Under the pieces are notes generated by a model. The model saw only the letters and a program-made list of their open reading frames with translations, ran no database searches and was not told the DNA's origin. Of a stretch of 64,000 nucleotides of DNA, positions 52,158 to 60,903 are shown in pieces. This DNA is from JACKHO01 sp041398745 (lineage in GTDB: Bacteria > Planctomycetota > Planctomycetia > Planctomycetales > Planctomycetaceae): NCBI GenBank assembly GCA_041398745.1, contig JAWKUB010000003.1, positions 682,001 through 746,000 on the forward strand. The letters run 5' to 3'. Numbering within the stretch: position 1 is the stretch's first letter; every line of letters begins with the position of its first letter. The translations under genes and the position numbers were made by a program.

Positions 52158-53000
52158 ATGAGGCAGGAACCAAGACCACACTGGAGCTACAGTGCCATCA
52201 ACCAGTATCTCCGTTGCCCGCTTCAGTACTACTTTCAACGGATACTCAAGCTTCCCCAACCGACCGTCAGCAGTGGACTTGTCCTTGGCTCTTCTATCCA
52301 CAATGCACTGGCAGTCTACCATCGATATCTGATGGAGAATCAGGAGCCTGTCGAACAACAGATTCGGCAGGAGTTCTTTGAGACCTGGGCGTTCACATCC
52401 TCCAAGCAAACTGTGGAATACAGGCCGAAGGAATCTGTGGACGACTTGATGGACCAGGGACTGCTACTGCTTCAACTCTACATGGATGCACCAAGGCCAC
52501 AGGGGATTGTGGGGGTCGAGAAGCGATTCTTGGTTCCAATTCGAAACAGTCGAGGCGAGTATCTCGACACTCCGCTCCTCGCGTTTATGGACCTTGTCTC
52601 CCAAGAAGGTGATTCGCTCAAGGTCACCGAACTCAAGACTTCTGGGCGGGCTTATGGAGAATTTGAAGTCGCTTCGTCGCTCCAGGCGACCTGCTACGTC
52701 AATGCAACGTTAGAGACTTTCGATGAAATGCCAGTTGTCGAATATGCGGTACTGGTGAAAACCAAGACGCCTAAGCTTCAACGGTTGAAAACCGCACGCA
52801 CTGAAGAAGACCTCGGACGACTTGGCGACGTGGTACAAAATGTCGAACGTGCTGTCGCCAACGAAATCTTCTACCCAGTCGAAACTCCGCTCAACTGCTC
52901 CACATGTTCCTATCGCCAAGAATGCCAGCAGTGGAAGCCGTCAAATAGCACTGTCGTTGCCCAGATGGAATTGCATGAACTGAATGGAGCGGGAGCATGA
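52158..53000 (+). CDS. Cas4/RecB-like PD-(D/E)XK nuclease
   Basis: This protein of 280 residues starts at ATG 52158. It begins SYSAINQYLRCPLQYYF with a cysteine at 20, continues with LGSSIHNAL (the H motif), FMDLVSQEG and KVTELKTSG (D and E-x-K), and ends CSTCSYRQEC. One cysteine near the front and three at the end is the layout of Cas4/AddB-type iron-sulphur nucleases, which trim 5' or 3' strands. It may process element DNA for recombination. The next gene overlaps by 4 bases. Confidence 0.87.
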   Translation: MRQEPRPHWSYSAINQYLRCPLQYYFQRILKLPQPTVSSGLVLGSSIHNALAVYHRYLMENQEPVEQQIRQEFFETWAFTSSKQTVEYRPKESVDDLMDQGLLLLQLYMDAPRPQGIVGVEKRFLVPIRNSRGEYLDTPLLAFMDLVSQEGDSLKVTELKTSGRAYGEFEVASSLQATCYVNATLETFDEMPVVEYAVLVKTKTPKLQRLKTARTEEDLGRLGDVVQNVERAVANEIFYPVETPLNCSTCSYRQECQQWKPSNSTVVAQMELHELNGAGA

Positions 53001-53740
53001 TGACAGAACTCGGTGGCAAAGGCGGCTGCCTCTGCGAGCCTGCAAGAAAGGGAGAACTACGTTGTCCTTTGATCGTACGTCCCACGAGCGAAGACGTTGT
53101 CACCGGAAATCTATTTGGTGTGCTGAAGACACTTAATCCTCGCTGGTGGCTTCCTGATCTTCTGAATCAGGCACTGGGCGAAGTACGATTTCGACGACAA
53201 GTGTTCCGGAACTTGCGAATTAAGCTCTGGGAGAAGCAACGGCAGTATCCCAGGCAACATTTGGAGTGGACTGAAGGTCGCACGGAAGTGGACGTCGTCA
53301 TCACGTGGGAAAATCCGAAGACCACGGTGTTCATCGAGATGAAATACGGATCGCCTCTCTCTTCCACAACGACGCACAATAATGGTTCCGTTGGATTTCC
53401 CTCGGACCAGTTGATCCGAAATGCCCGAGTCGGTCTTCGCGAATGTGGCTGGTTTCAAGAGGACGTCCTGTTCAGCCGAGATCGACGCGACTTTGTGTTG
53501 ATTCTAATGGCACCGACAGCAGGCCATCCACTCGTCGCGAGATACCGTGATCCTTTGCAGCTCAAGACTTCCATTCCAGATGGCGAACGTCTGACAGAAT
53601 TCCCAACGTTCCCGTTCATCGGAGAAATCGGATACCGAGACACCATGAACTCCTTGAAGCGAAATCATCGCTGGTTTTCGATGCCGGAACGCAAATTGAT
53701 CGATGATCTGATTCGCTACTTGGAATTCAAACGGAGGTGA
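52997..53740 (+). CDS. Probable PD-(D/E)XK nuclease, unknown family
   Basis: This protein of 247 residues overlaps the Cas4-like gene by 4 bases (ATGA). The core reads EGRTEVDVVITWENPKTTV followed by FIEMKYGSPLS: D, then E-x-K at the distance expected of restriction-like nuclease folds. The amino end has CLCEPARKGELRCP, a possible metal site. No family was recognised. The pairing with a Cas4-like nuclease suggests one complex. Confidence 0.65.
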   Translation: MMTELGGKGGCLCEPARKGELRCPLIVRPTSEDVVTGNLFGVLKTLNPRWWLPDLLNQALGEVRFRRQVFRNLRIKLWEKQRQYPRQHLEWTEGRTEVDVVITWENPKTTVFIEMKYGSPLSSTTTHNNGSVGFPSDQLIRNARVGLRECGWFQEDVLFSRDRRDFVLILMAPTAGHPLVARYRDPLQLKTSIPDGERLTEFPTFPFIGEIGYRDTMNSLKRNHRWFSMPERKLIDDLIRYLEFKRR

Positions 53741-53791
53741 CAGTCCAAGAATCAGATTCGCCTGCGGCGTCGGTCATGTCAAAAATCGTAG

Positions 53792-55150
53792 TCAATTGAC
53801 AACATCATCAACGCAAACGTCGCGTTTCAATTCCCAATTCATCTCGACTGGTCGATCCACATGCGTGCCAGAACCACTGACGATCTCGCTGTCAATGCGA
53901 TCTGGGTTCTCCTGGATATCTTGGATCAGAGCTGCTGCGGATTTGGACGATTTCTCGAAGGCTAAGCGTTCTGCCTGTTGTTTAGGCCACTCGCCATATC
54001 GCAGCCAAAGGTATGTCGAATACCCAAGTTTCCAAAATGGAATCGAGTTTCCAATAACCTCATCAATGACAACATTGACCACTTCGGACGTGCCTTCTTC
54101 GATAATTTCAGCCTTGAACGCGTCCAAGGCGACTTTGCCCCCACTTTGGCGGTAAGTCATGCATTGGAGGATTCGTTCATCAATTCTCTTGCGATAATCC
54201 CGATACGCCGTCTCCAATTCCGCGAAAGTCATTTTCTGTCGAGCATATCCAACCGACGCCTTTCGGAACTGTTCTCCTTCGTCCGATGCGAATAAATCCT
54301 GAATTGCGTCGAGCGAAAGGCAGGACAGGCATTCCACATAATCGGAGAGTGAGAACCCTTTTCCCAATTCAAAAGTTCGACTCTCAACTTGCTGACGCTC
54401 CGCTGGCTTTCGGCCTCGCCAAAGGTTTATGCATTCCGCAACATCATTCATGTAGATGGGATCGGTGCCAAGTGTGTCGGGAATGAAACCCGCGTGCGGA
54501 GCTTGTCCCACTACCCTGTAGATGAAGTCTCCATAAAGTTGCTTGGCCTGCTCATCGACTCCGTCCCACACTCCGCCCTCCAAGCTCAAAAACTCCCATC
54601 CCACAGTGCCGCTTTCTGCGACTTTCCGGTGCAGGCTCTTCGACAGCTGTTCTCGAAAATTGTCGGGCAGGTGTGGCTCCAAAGACCGGTCCAAGATTCT
54701 CGTGATCTGATCTGTGTAGTATTGCGAGGCGTTTGAAAGTGAAAACTGCAGCCTGGGCTCGATGAGCCCCTGTTCTTCAATAGCCCGGATGTCCATGGCA
54801 CTGCTGCAATAGAGCTCATCGGGGATGCGAACTGAACCTCCCCGCCCCAATAATCCCTCTGCGGTTTGACCAAGCTGCTTCTCTGCTCGACACGAAATCA
54901 TGATCCATTTATCGGTGAACGCTGAGCGAAAGAAGTCCGCATCGCCCGTGCTTCGTTCCGTTGGGGTGGAAAGAAACGCACGTCTTAACGCAAGAAAGTT
55001 CAGGTAATCACTGTCTCTAATGATGAGCTTGCCACCGAACAAGAACTGGTAAGCGACCAAGGAACGGAGGCGACGTGTCTGTTGGGTGTCAGCATCCACA
55101 AGCTGCATGACATTCCGCGGGATGGGCCAGAACAGTTCCAATGCACGCAT
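53792..55150 (-). CDS. Unknown protein, minus-strand cassette gene 2
   Basis: This protein of about 452 residues starts at 55150 behind a strong site (ggagga), 1 base after the upstream gene's stop. It is a mostly helical protein without membrane helices (VMQLVDADTQQTRRLRSLVA; ILDRSLEPHLPDN). No family was recognised. It is one of the few minus-strand genes in the island, tail to tail with the nuclease gene. A two-gene minus cassette beside a divergent WYL regulator is a common layout for defence cargo. Confidence 0.75.
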   Translation of the reverse strand: MRALELFWPIPRNVMQLVDADTQQTRRLRSLVAYQFLFGGKLIIRDSDYLNFLALRRAFLSTPTERSTGDADFFRSAFTDKWIMISCRAEKQLGQTAEGLLGRGGSVRIPDELYCSSAMDIRAIEEQGLIEPRLQFSLSNASQYYTDQITRILDRSLEPHLPDNFREQLSKSLHRKVAESGTVGWEFLSLEGGVWDGVDEQAKQLYGDFIYRVVGQAPHAGFIPDTLGTDPIYMNDVAECINLWRGRKPAERQQVESRTFELGKGFSLSDYVECLSCLSLDAIQDLFASDEGEQFRKASVGYARQKMTFAELETAYRDYRKRIDERILQCMTYRQSGGKVALDAFKAEIIEEGTSEVVNVVIDEVIGNSIPFWKLGYSTYLWLRYGEWPKQQAERLAFEKSSKSAAALIQDIQENPDRIDSEIVSGSGTHVDRPVEMNWELKRDVCVDDVVN

Positions 55151-55151
55151 T

Positions 55152-55538
55152 TCAGTTTCCTCCCAGGAGACGTTCAATAACTTTGGGATCAATTCCCCAG
55201 AATTCCGGGTTGGTTGGCTCCGGGTCAACCCAGGGAATTGGTGGCATGAGTTCCAAGGTGACACCTCCGGAAGATTCACTGATCCGGGAACGTGTACTGT
55301 CACAAATTCTCCACCATGACGAATTCACACCATTGAACGAGACTGGAATTGGACGGCCCTCGGAGTAGACGCCAAACGCATCAATACTGCGAAAAACCGA
55401 TCGTGAATCGTCTCCTGAGAATATGGTCGCAACGTCACATTCTTGGACGGCCCCTTCCACATCTCCATTCACGACGATCACCTGCAACGAGGATGTTCCG
55501 TGATGAAGTAGATACGCGGGTACTACATCTAAACCCAT
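55152..55538 (-). CDS. Unknown protein, minus-strand cassette gene 1
   Basis: This protein of 128 residues starts at ATG 55538. It opens with a beta-rich segment (VVPAYLLHHGTSSLQVIVVN) and shows a middle with VFRSIDAFGVYSEGRPIPV. The end is proline-rich (PPIPWVDPEPTNPEF). It forms an operon with the longer gene downstream. No family was recognised. The 258-base gap to the WYL gene on the other strand holds the divergent promoters, which I cannot place. Confidence 0.65.
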   Translation of the reverse strand: MGLDVVPAYLLHHGTSSLQVIVVNGDVEGAVQECDVATIFSGDDSRSVFRSIDAFGVYSEGRPIPVSFNGVNSSWWRICDSTRSRISESSGGVTLELMPPIPWVDPEPTNPEFWGIDPKVIERLLGGN

Positions 55539-55796
55539 CGTTCATGCCCTTGCCGAAATCATTGACGACTCGAAAGATTACGCGGCAATATCATCTACCA
55601 AGATAGCGGAGAAGACAAGCGAAGCGAGCGTCTTTCATTGCAGTCGCGAAACCGACATGGGGCCTTGCAACGAGGCACGAGCGTGATCAGTCGAATCCTC
55701 GGCTGGCAAAGTGAATCTAGAGCCATTGGCTGACCCGCCCGCGTCACTCCTGCCGATCAAACTTAGAAGGCACCATCCCGCGAAAGACTTGAGATT

Positions 55797-56843
55797 ATGG
55801 CTCGGAAGAAATCCGCACGCACACAGCCACCTGGACCTGAATTCAAACGTCGACCTGATCGGGATCGGCGAGTTCGGCAGAGCGAGCGGATGGCCCGGGT
55901 GCTCTCGGTCCTCAATCTCATCCAGTCCAGAGGGCGGTACAATGCACGAGCAATCGCGAACGAACTCGAAGTCTCTGAGCGAACCGTTTTCCGTGACCTG
56001 GAAGTTCTAGAATTCAGCGGCGTGCCTTGGTATTTCGACACGGTGGCAGATTGCTATCGCGTGCGTGCTGACTTTCGCTTTCCAACGCTGGCTCTGACAG
56101 AAGATGAAGCATTCGGCCAAGTGGTAGCGACAGCACTGACAAATTCACCCGGATTGAACGTTACTGATGGTGCCGGGCCAACGACTCGAAAGCTGGCCGC
56201 AGCCGCGACTGAAGGCGTTCGAGATGTCCTCGCAGAGGCTTCGCGACTGTTAGAAGTATTTGACCTAAAGTTTGCGGATCACAGCAGGCATCAAGAAACC
56301 GTCAAAACAGTCCAGTTTGCGTTGCTCAATCGCAAGCAACTCACAGGGATCTACGACAGTCCATACGAAGATGCACCGGTGAGACTCGTTGTTCACCCCT
56401 ATCGACTTTGCCTCATCAAACGTGCGTGGTATGTCATCGGGCGGATTCATGATGAACCGACCCCGAAAACCTTCCGGGTGATACGGTTTAAAAGTCTGAG
56501 GGCTCTCAATCAGCCAGCTTCAATTCCGGACGACTTCGATCTTCAGAAACATTTCGGCAATGCCTGGGCCGTTTATCGAGGAGAGACCAGTTACGACATT
56601 GAACTGAAATTCGCAGCAGATGCGGCAAAGATCGTCACGGAAACCAAATGGCACCCAACTCAGCAAGTGAAGCGGCACCGAGATGGTTCCATCACGATGA
56701 CGTTTACGGTCGATGGCCTCAGCGAAATCCTGCGTTGGATTCTGACCTGGACGGGAAACGTATCGGTTATCGGCCCACCGGAACTTCGAGACCTGCTGCA
56801 GGACAAACTGGAGTCGGGAGTGGCCATGAATAAGATTGACTGA
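55797..56843 (+). CDS. WYL-domain transcription regulator
   Basis: This protein of 348 residues has an amino winged helix-turn-helix (SRGRYNARAIANELEVSERT, then VFRDLEVLEFSGVPWYFD), a spacer, and a WYL domain: QLTGIYDSPYEDAPVRLVVH, then PYRLCLIKRAWYVIGR, the WYL-like signature, and VIRFKSLRAL. The carboxyl WCX-like part is present. WYL regulators often control defence or DNA-damage genes and bind nucleic-acid ligands. It is divergent from the minus-strand cassette, which is a likely target. A shorter paralogue lies at 61821. Confidence 0.92.
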   Translation: MARKKSARTQPPGPEFKRRPDRDRRVRQSERMARVLSVLNLIQSRGRYNARAIANELEVSERTVFRDLEVLEFSGVPWYFDTVADCYRVRADFRFPTLALTEDEAFGQVVATALTNSPGLNVTDGAGPTTRKLAAAATEGVRDVLAEASRLLEVFDLKFADHSRHQETVKTVQFALLNRKQLTGIYDSPYEDAPVRLVVHPYRLCLIKRAWYVIGRIHDEPTPKTFRVIRFKSLRALNQPASIPDDFDLQKHFGNAWAVYRGETSYDIELKFAADAAKIVTETKWHPTQQVKRHRDGSITMTFTVDGLSEILRWILTWTGNVSVIGPPELRDLLQDKLESGVAMNKID

Positions 56844-56906
56844 ACCGGTCATACCTCTCGCTTGTCCATTGCCGAGGACACTAACGTTCTCGCCTGGGAC
56901 TGCACG

Positions 56907-57296
56907 ATGCCTGATCAACATGCCTCTCCCGCACAATCACTCATTGGAATCTGGTGGGACGATGGTCATGAATTTGTCGCACTGGCTCACGGCCCCAATG
57001 AAAACAGTAGTGGCAAGGTTTTAATTGACAGCAACCTGAATCATGCGGATGAGTGGCTGCATGTCGCTGGACAGTTTGGGCGTTCGGCGAGTTCCGAATA
57101 CTTCCAGATTCCCAGAGGTCGGGTGCTCTTCAACAACCTGCGTCAGGAGAGCGTCATCCTGCACGGTACCGCCACTAAGTTGGCCCGGCTGAATGTCATT
57201 GCAAAGAGATTTCAGTTGCAAAATTGGACCTGCAGAATCGACGACCACTACCAAGTCGGCGTAGACGCAGATCGCCTGTTCGACGAGTTGGAATGA
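56907..57296 (+). CDS. Unknown small protein
   Basis: This protein of 129 residues starts at ATG 56907 with ggga upstream; a TTG at 56862 would add 15 residues. It has alpha/beta character (IGIWWDDGHEFVALAHGPN; RGRVLFNNLRQESVILHGTA). No family was recognised. It follows the WYL gene by about 60 bases and may belong to the same unit. Confidence 0.6.
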   Translation: MPDQHASPAQSLIGIWWDDGHEFVALAHGPNENSSGKVLIDSNLNHADEWLHVAGQFGRSASSEYFQIPRGRVLFNNLRQESVILHGTATKLARLNVIAKRFQLQNWTCRIDDHYQVGVDADRLFDELE

Positions 57297-57458
57297 GGTT
57301 TCAGCTTTCATGTCAGGGGCAGCATCGAGTGATTTCAGGGTGGCCTGCGGGTGGTTGAAAACGGAGAAGGGGGACCGGTCCGTACTGACCCGCGTTTGAC
57401 AGCATCTTGGGGTATAGAGAGGTCAGAAATGATCATCCAACTCACAAGGAGCCAAGCA

Positions 57459-57866
57459 GTGCATCGTCCAACAGTCCTCACAATTCTCAGTTGTTTCCTC
57501 TGCCTGCTTTCCAGTTGTGACATGGGAAGTGCCGGTTCCCAAACGGCAGCAGAAGCCCATTTCGACAAAGAATTCCGCAAGTGGATGTCAGATCAGGAAA
57601 GTGAAGTGATGACGCTGACGCCCAATTCAGGGCTGCAAACTCCCATCGGATATGACATTCGGAGTATTACCGAGGACAAACCTGATCCCCTGGCATTCGA
57701 CTCGTCAGATGAGCTTCCAGCAGATTGGAATGAATGGCCCGCCTACAGGTTCAACGTCACCATCGAATGGAAATCGGAGGCAGGACCTCCGCTTGAGAAG
57801 GTGGTGACCTACCGACTGACGTGGAACACGACCGAGAAAAAGTGGTACTTGCATGAGCGATTCTAA
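57459..57866 (+). CDS. Small lipoprotein, unknown
   Basis: This protein of 135 residues starts at GTG 57459 behind aaggag, preferred over ATG 57429. The signal ends in a lipobox (CFLCLLSSC), so the mature protein should start at that cysteine and sit on a membrane. The rest is beta-rich and soluble (NVTIEWKSEAGPPLEKVVTY). Its function is unknown; secreted small proteins of this sort are frequent in planctomycetes. Confidence 0.65.
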   Translation: MHRPTVLTILSCFLCLLSSCDMGSAGSQTAAEAHFDKEFRKWMSDQESEVMTLTPNSGLQTPIGYDIRSITEDKPDPLAFDSSDELPADWNEWPAYRFNVTIEWKSEAGPPLEKVVTYRLTWNTTEKKWYLHERF

Positions 57867-57933
57867 TCGCGAGGATTTCGTCGGATCTCTAAACTTCGGT
57901 CCTTGAACGATCACGCGACATTAAGGGCGATCA

Positions 57934-58308
57934 ATGACTGAGTCGGAACAACAAGAGATTCTCGCGACATTGAAGGAGTGCATTGTCGCTGACCCGAATG
58001 TGCGAATTGGTCCCGTCACAAAAGATTTGAGCCCCCATCACTCAGGCCTCTGGGTACCAATTGGGGACATCTTGGCCTATCTAGGTGCCAGCGTTAAGGC
58101 AGCTATGTTGACGGCCCAGCAGTCTGACTGGTGGATTCCGAGCCGCGATGGCCCGTTGACCGAGGATGATGTGGAATGGTTCGAGGTCCGGGCGACATTT
58201 GGCGAAGCTTGGGAGCAGAACGAAATCCCCCTGTTTAAGGAAGAGCGACGACGTCGATTGGCCCTCAACATTCAACTGGCCACAACGGATGACTTAGGTA
58301 ACGAATAA
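57934..58308 (+). CDS. Unknown small protein
   Basis: This protein of 124 residues starts at ATG 57934 after aagggcg. It opens with a helix (EQQEILATLKECIVA), then GLWVPIGDILAYLGASVKAAM and an acidic, tryptophan-rich segment (DDVEWFEVRATF). No family was recognised. It lies 17 bases ahead of the metallo-hydrolase gene, probably co-transcribed. Confidence 0.6.
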   Translation: MTESEQQEILATLKECIVADPNVRIGPVTKDLSPHHSGLWVPIGDILAYLGASVKAAMLTAQQSDWWIPSRDGPLTEDDVEWFEVRATFGEAWEQNEIPLFKEERRRRLALNIQLATTDDLGNE

Positions 58309-58325
58309 GACGAGAAATAACGCGA

Positions 58326-59627
58326 ATGGAATTGACGATTCATCGGGGAAGCAGAGAGGTCGGCGGGAACTGCGTTGAAGTTCAGAGTGGCGACACGCGG
58401 ATTGTTCTTGATCTCGGGATGCCGTTGTTCGACGCATACCGTCAGCCACTGGACACGTTCTTCCTGAAGCGGACCTCTAAAGAGGACCTGAGAGCCAAAG
58501 GGATTCTCCCCAACGTCTCGGGCCTGTTTGATGATGGTCCAGCTCCTGACGCAATTCTGTTGTCCCATGCTCACCTCGACCACACTGGCCTGCTGAGTTA
58601 CTCAAGCGCGGAAACCCCGATATGGGCTAGCCGAGGCACCAGCAAAATGATGTTGGCGGGAAGCCTGTTCGCGGGCCAGGTCGAGCTTCCGAGAGAACGG
58701 TTTAGAGAAATTGAACCTGAGAAGCCGGTCCAAATCGGAGATTTCACGATCACAGGCTACTCTGTTGACCACAGTATCTACGGCTGCATGGCGTTCATAA
58801 TCGAAGCAGATGGAAAGCATTTGCTGTACAGCGGTGACCTGCGGATGCACGGTCGGAAACCTGGAATGCAACAACTGTTGATCAAGGTATGCCAGGAGAA
58901 GCTAATTGATGCCTTGCTAATGGAAGGAACGCACTTCGGGTTTGCGGATGGAAATCCGGCGAACGAATATGAACTCGAAGCGAAAATCACGGAATTGGTT
59001 CGAAGCTGCGACAGCTTGGTCCTCGCCTCATTCTCACCACAGCACGTCGACCGTCTGGTGGCATTCATCCGAGCTGCAAAAAAGACCGGGCGAACATTCG
59101 TCGTGGATGTTTACACAGCGTTCATCATGCACCTGCTGAAGACGGAACTACCTCTTCCCCAGCCTGAGCAAAACGGATTTGTCCGCGTATATGTCCCCAA
59201 ACTACTGAGAAGTACCGCTCAACCCAAAGGGCGAATATCACAGATTGAACGATTTCGCGATGCAGAAATCACATTGGAAGAGATTCGGCAAGCTCCTGAA
59301 AAGTTCCTGATGATATTCCGAGCTTCAATGTTGGATGACTTTGACGGTGAATTTCCAAGCGGAGTTTCGTGCCTGTACTCGCGGTGGCACGGATACCTCG
59401 ACCAGCCAGATTGGTTGAGAACAAAGGAGAAACTGGCCAATGCGAATGGGTTTCTGCACGACGTCCACACAAGCGGCCACATTCTCTCTGCCGACATCAA
59501 TCGCCTCGTTGAATCGATTGCTCCCAAGACAGTCATCCCCATTCACACGTTCGAACCGGAACAGTTTCAGCAACGCTTCTCGAATGTTCGAGTGTTGACT
59601 GACGGAGAGGCCTTTGACGTTCGGTGA
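58326..59627 (+). CDS. MBL-fold (RNase J/beta-CASP-like) hydrolase
   Basis: This protein of 433 residues opens LTIHRGSREVGGNCVEVQSG and has the metal motif SHAHLDHTG (about 80-88), then GYSVDHSIYG and YSGDLRMHG, which hold the other zinc ligands. The last part, HTSGHILSADINRLVE with PIHTFEPE, is the beta-CASP-type end. RNase J-type enzymes cut RNA or DNA with two zinc ions. The family includes some acting on nucleic acids in mobile elements. A DNA ligase gene follows, with a sigma54-like site between. Confidence 0.85.
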   Translation: MELTIHRGSREVGGNCVEVQSGDTRIVLDLGMPLFDAYRQPLDTFFLKRTSKEDLRAKGILPNVSGLFDDGPAPDAILLSHAHLDHTGLLSYSSAETPIWASRGTSKMMLAGSLFAGQVELPRERFREIEPEKPVQIGDFTITGYSVDHSIYGCMAFIIEADGKHLLYSGDLRMHGRKPGMQQLLIKVCQEKLIDALLMEGTHFGFADGNPANEYELEAKITELVRSCDSLVLASFSPQHVDRLVAFIRAAKKTGRTFVVDVYTAFIMHLLKTELPLPQPEQNGFVRVYVPKLLRSTAQPKGRISQIERFRDAEITLEEIRQAPEKFLMIFRASMLDDFDGEFPSGVSCLYSRWHGYLDQPDWLRTKEKLANANGFLHDVHTSGHILSADINRLVESIAPKTVIPIHTFEPEQFQQRFSNVRVLTDGEAFDVR

Positions 59628-59633
59628 TCGGGC

Positions 59634-59649
59634 TGGCACGGGACGTGCT
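59634..59649 (+). promoter_or_regulatory. Possible second sigma54 (-24/-12) promoter
   Basis: TGGCACGggacGTGCT keeps TGGCACG and the GG-10-GC spacing; only the first base of the -12 box differs from consensus. The start would be near 59659, 140 bases before the ligase. The same bases form an inverted repeat (ggcacg/cgtgc), so chance or a hairpin remains possible. Confidence 0.4.
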
Positions 59650-59798
59650 GCCGTACACCGTTGGGACTCTTGGAAAGGTCACACGACAGCTCAAATTACT
59701 GGAAGCAGAGCAATGATTGTCTTTGCATAAATCGGGTAGTTAGACAGCAGGCAGGGAATGCCACGCCAATAATCTGAATCTCGAACCGGACAATACTC

Positions 59799-60896
59799 AT
59801 GCGAACGCTGGCCAAACTTCAGTCTCAATGCGTCGAACTTGGAGTCCCGGTTCGAACAGAAGGAAGGCCCAGCAAGGAACCGTACATCGCGGCTCTCCGA
59901 CAACACATCTGGGACCAGCAGCAGCCCGGCCAGCCGATGCCGAAACAAATCCAGCCGATGCTCCTGGCCGACTGGCAAGACCTTGAGGATGACACTATCC
60001 GAGATCTGGAAGGCGATCAGCATGCCTGGATTGTGCAGGAAAAAATGGACGGCGTTCGGGCAGTGCTGCACGTGAGTGAAAACGAAGTTCGCATCACCGG
60101 TCGAACGACAAGTGAGGTGACATATCGGCTGAGCGAATATCAAGCCAATCTTCAGCACCTTACCAAGGGACTGCAATCGCTTGACGGGACGATTCTGGAT
60201 GGAGAAATCGTCTGTCCGCAATCGAAAATCAATACCGGAAAGACGGTCACGACGTCGGCACTTCAAGCAGCCGTGGCCGTACTGGCCACAAGTCCTGAAA
60301 ACGCTGCACTGGTCCAGGCGGACTCTCGAACTAAGCTCAGGTTCTACGTCTTTGATGTGCTGACGATGCTGGGGAAGGACGTAAGCTGCCTGCCACTCAG
60401 TGACCGCCTCGGATTGCTGACATCCATTGCCCGCCAGATTGACAACTCGTATATCACGATTGTCCCCAGCTTCTCCGTAAACAAAGCCGCCATTCATCAG
60501 CGGATCATCGACAACGGAGGTGAAGGGACCGTTTGGAAGAAAGCCGACGAACCCTATGAAACAGGACGACGCGTGGAGCACTGGATCAAACGCAAACGAA
60601 ACATCCGGGTGGAAGCGTTTGTTTCCGGATACAAGCTCGGCACACCGGGTAGGGGACACCGAGATCTGATCGGTGCGGTGGAATTCAGTTATCGCGATGA
60701 CGGTCACGAAATTCCGATCGCCTGGGTCAGTGCATGGACAGACGACGAACGTCGTCGCATGACGACCGCGAATGCGGCTGGAACTCCAATGCTGAACCAG
60801 GACTATATGGGCCGTCGGGCCATCATCGTCGGGCAAGACGAATCCGGGCGGTCAAAACGACTTCGTCACGCCCGCATTAAACACTGGATGACCTAA
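59799..60896 (+). CDS. ATP-dependent DNA ligase
   Basis: This protein of 365 residues starts with a SAP-like helix pair (LAKLQSQCVELGVPVRTEGR). The adenylation domain follows: motif I EKMDGVR with the nucleophile lysine at 82, LDGEIVCP, FYVFDVL, NGGEGTVWK (motif IV) and EHWIKRKR (motif V). The carboxyl OB part (NIRVEAFVSGYKLG) is present. It seals nicked DNA with ATP. Small ATP ligases of this kind are frequent on phages and islands and complement the host NAD ligase. All motifs appear intact. Confidence 0.92.
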   Translation: MRTLAKLQSQCVELGVPVRTEGRPSKEPYIAALRQHIWDQQQPGQPMPKQIQPMLLADWQDLEDDTIRDLEGDQHAWIVQEKMDGVRAVLHVSENEVRITGRTTSEVTYRLSEYQANLQHLTKGLQSLDGTILDGEIVCPQSKINTGKTVTTSALQAAVAVLATSPENAALVQADSRTKLRFYVFDVLTMLGKDVSCLPLSDRLGLLTSIARQIDNSYITIVPSFSVNKAAIHQRIIDNGGEGTVWKKADEPYETGRRVEHWIKRKRNIRVEAFVSGYKLGTPGRGHRDLIGAVEFSYRDDGHEIPIAWVSAWTDDERRRMTTANAAGTPMLNQDYMGRRAIIVGQDESGRSKRLRHARIKHWMT

Positions 60897-60903
60897 CCGC
60901 GCG

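Noticed and set aside
59691..60836. A 381-codon minus-strand frame over the DNA ligase
   Set aside because: The plus strand carries all ligase motifs; the minus frame has no recognisable order of motifs.
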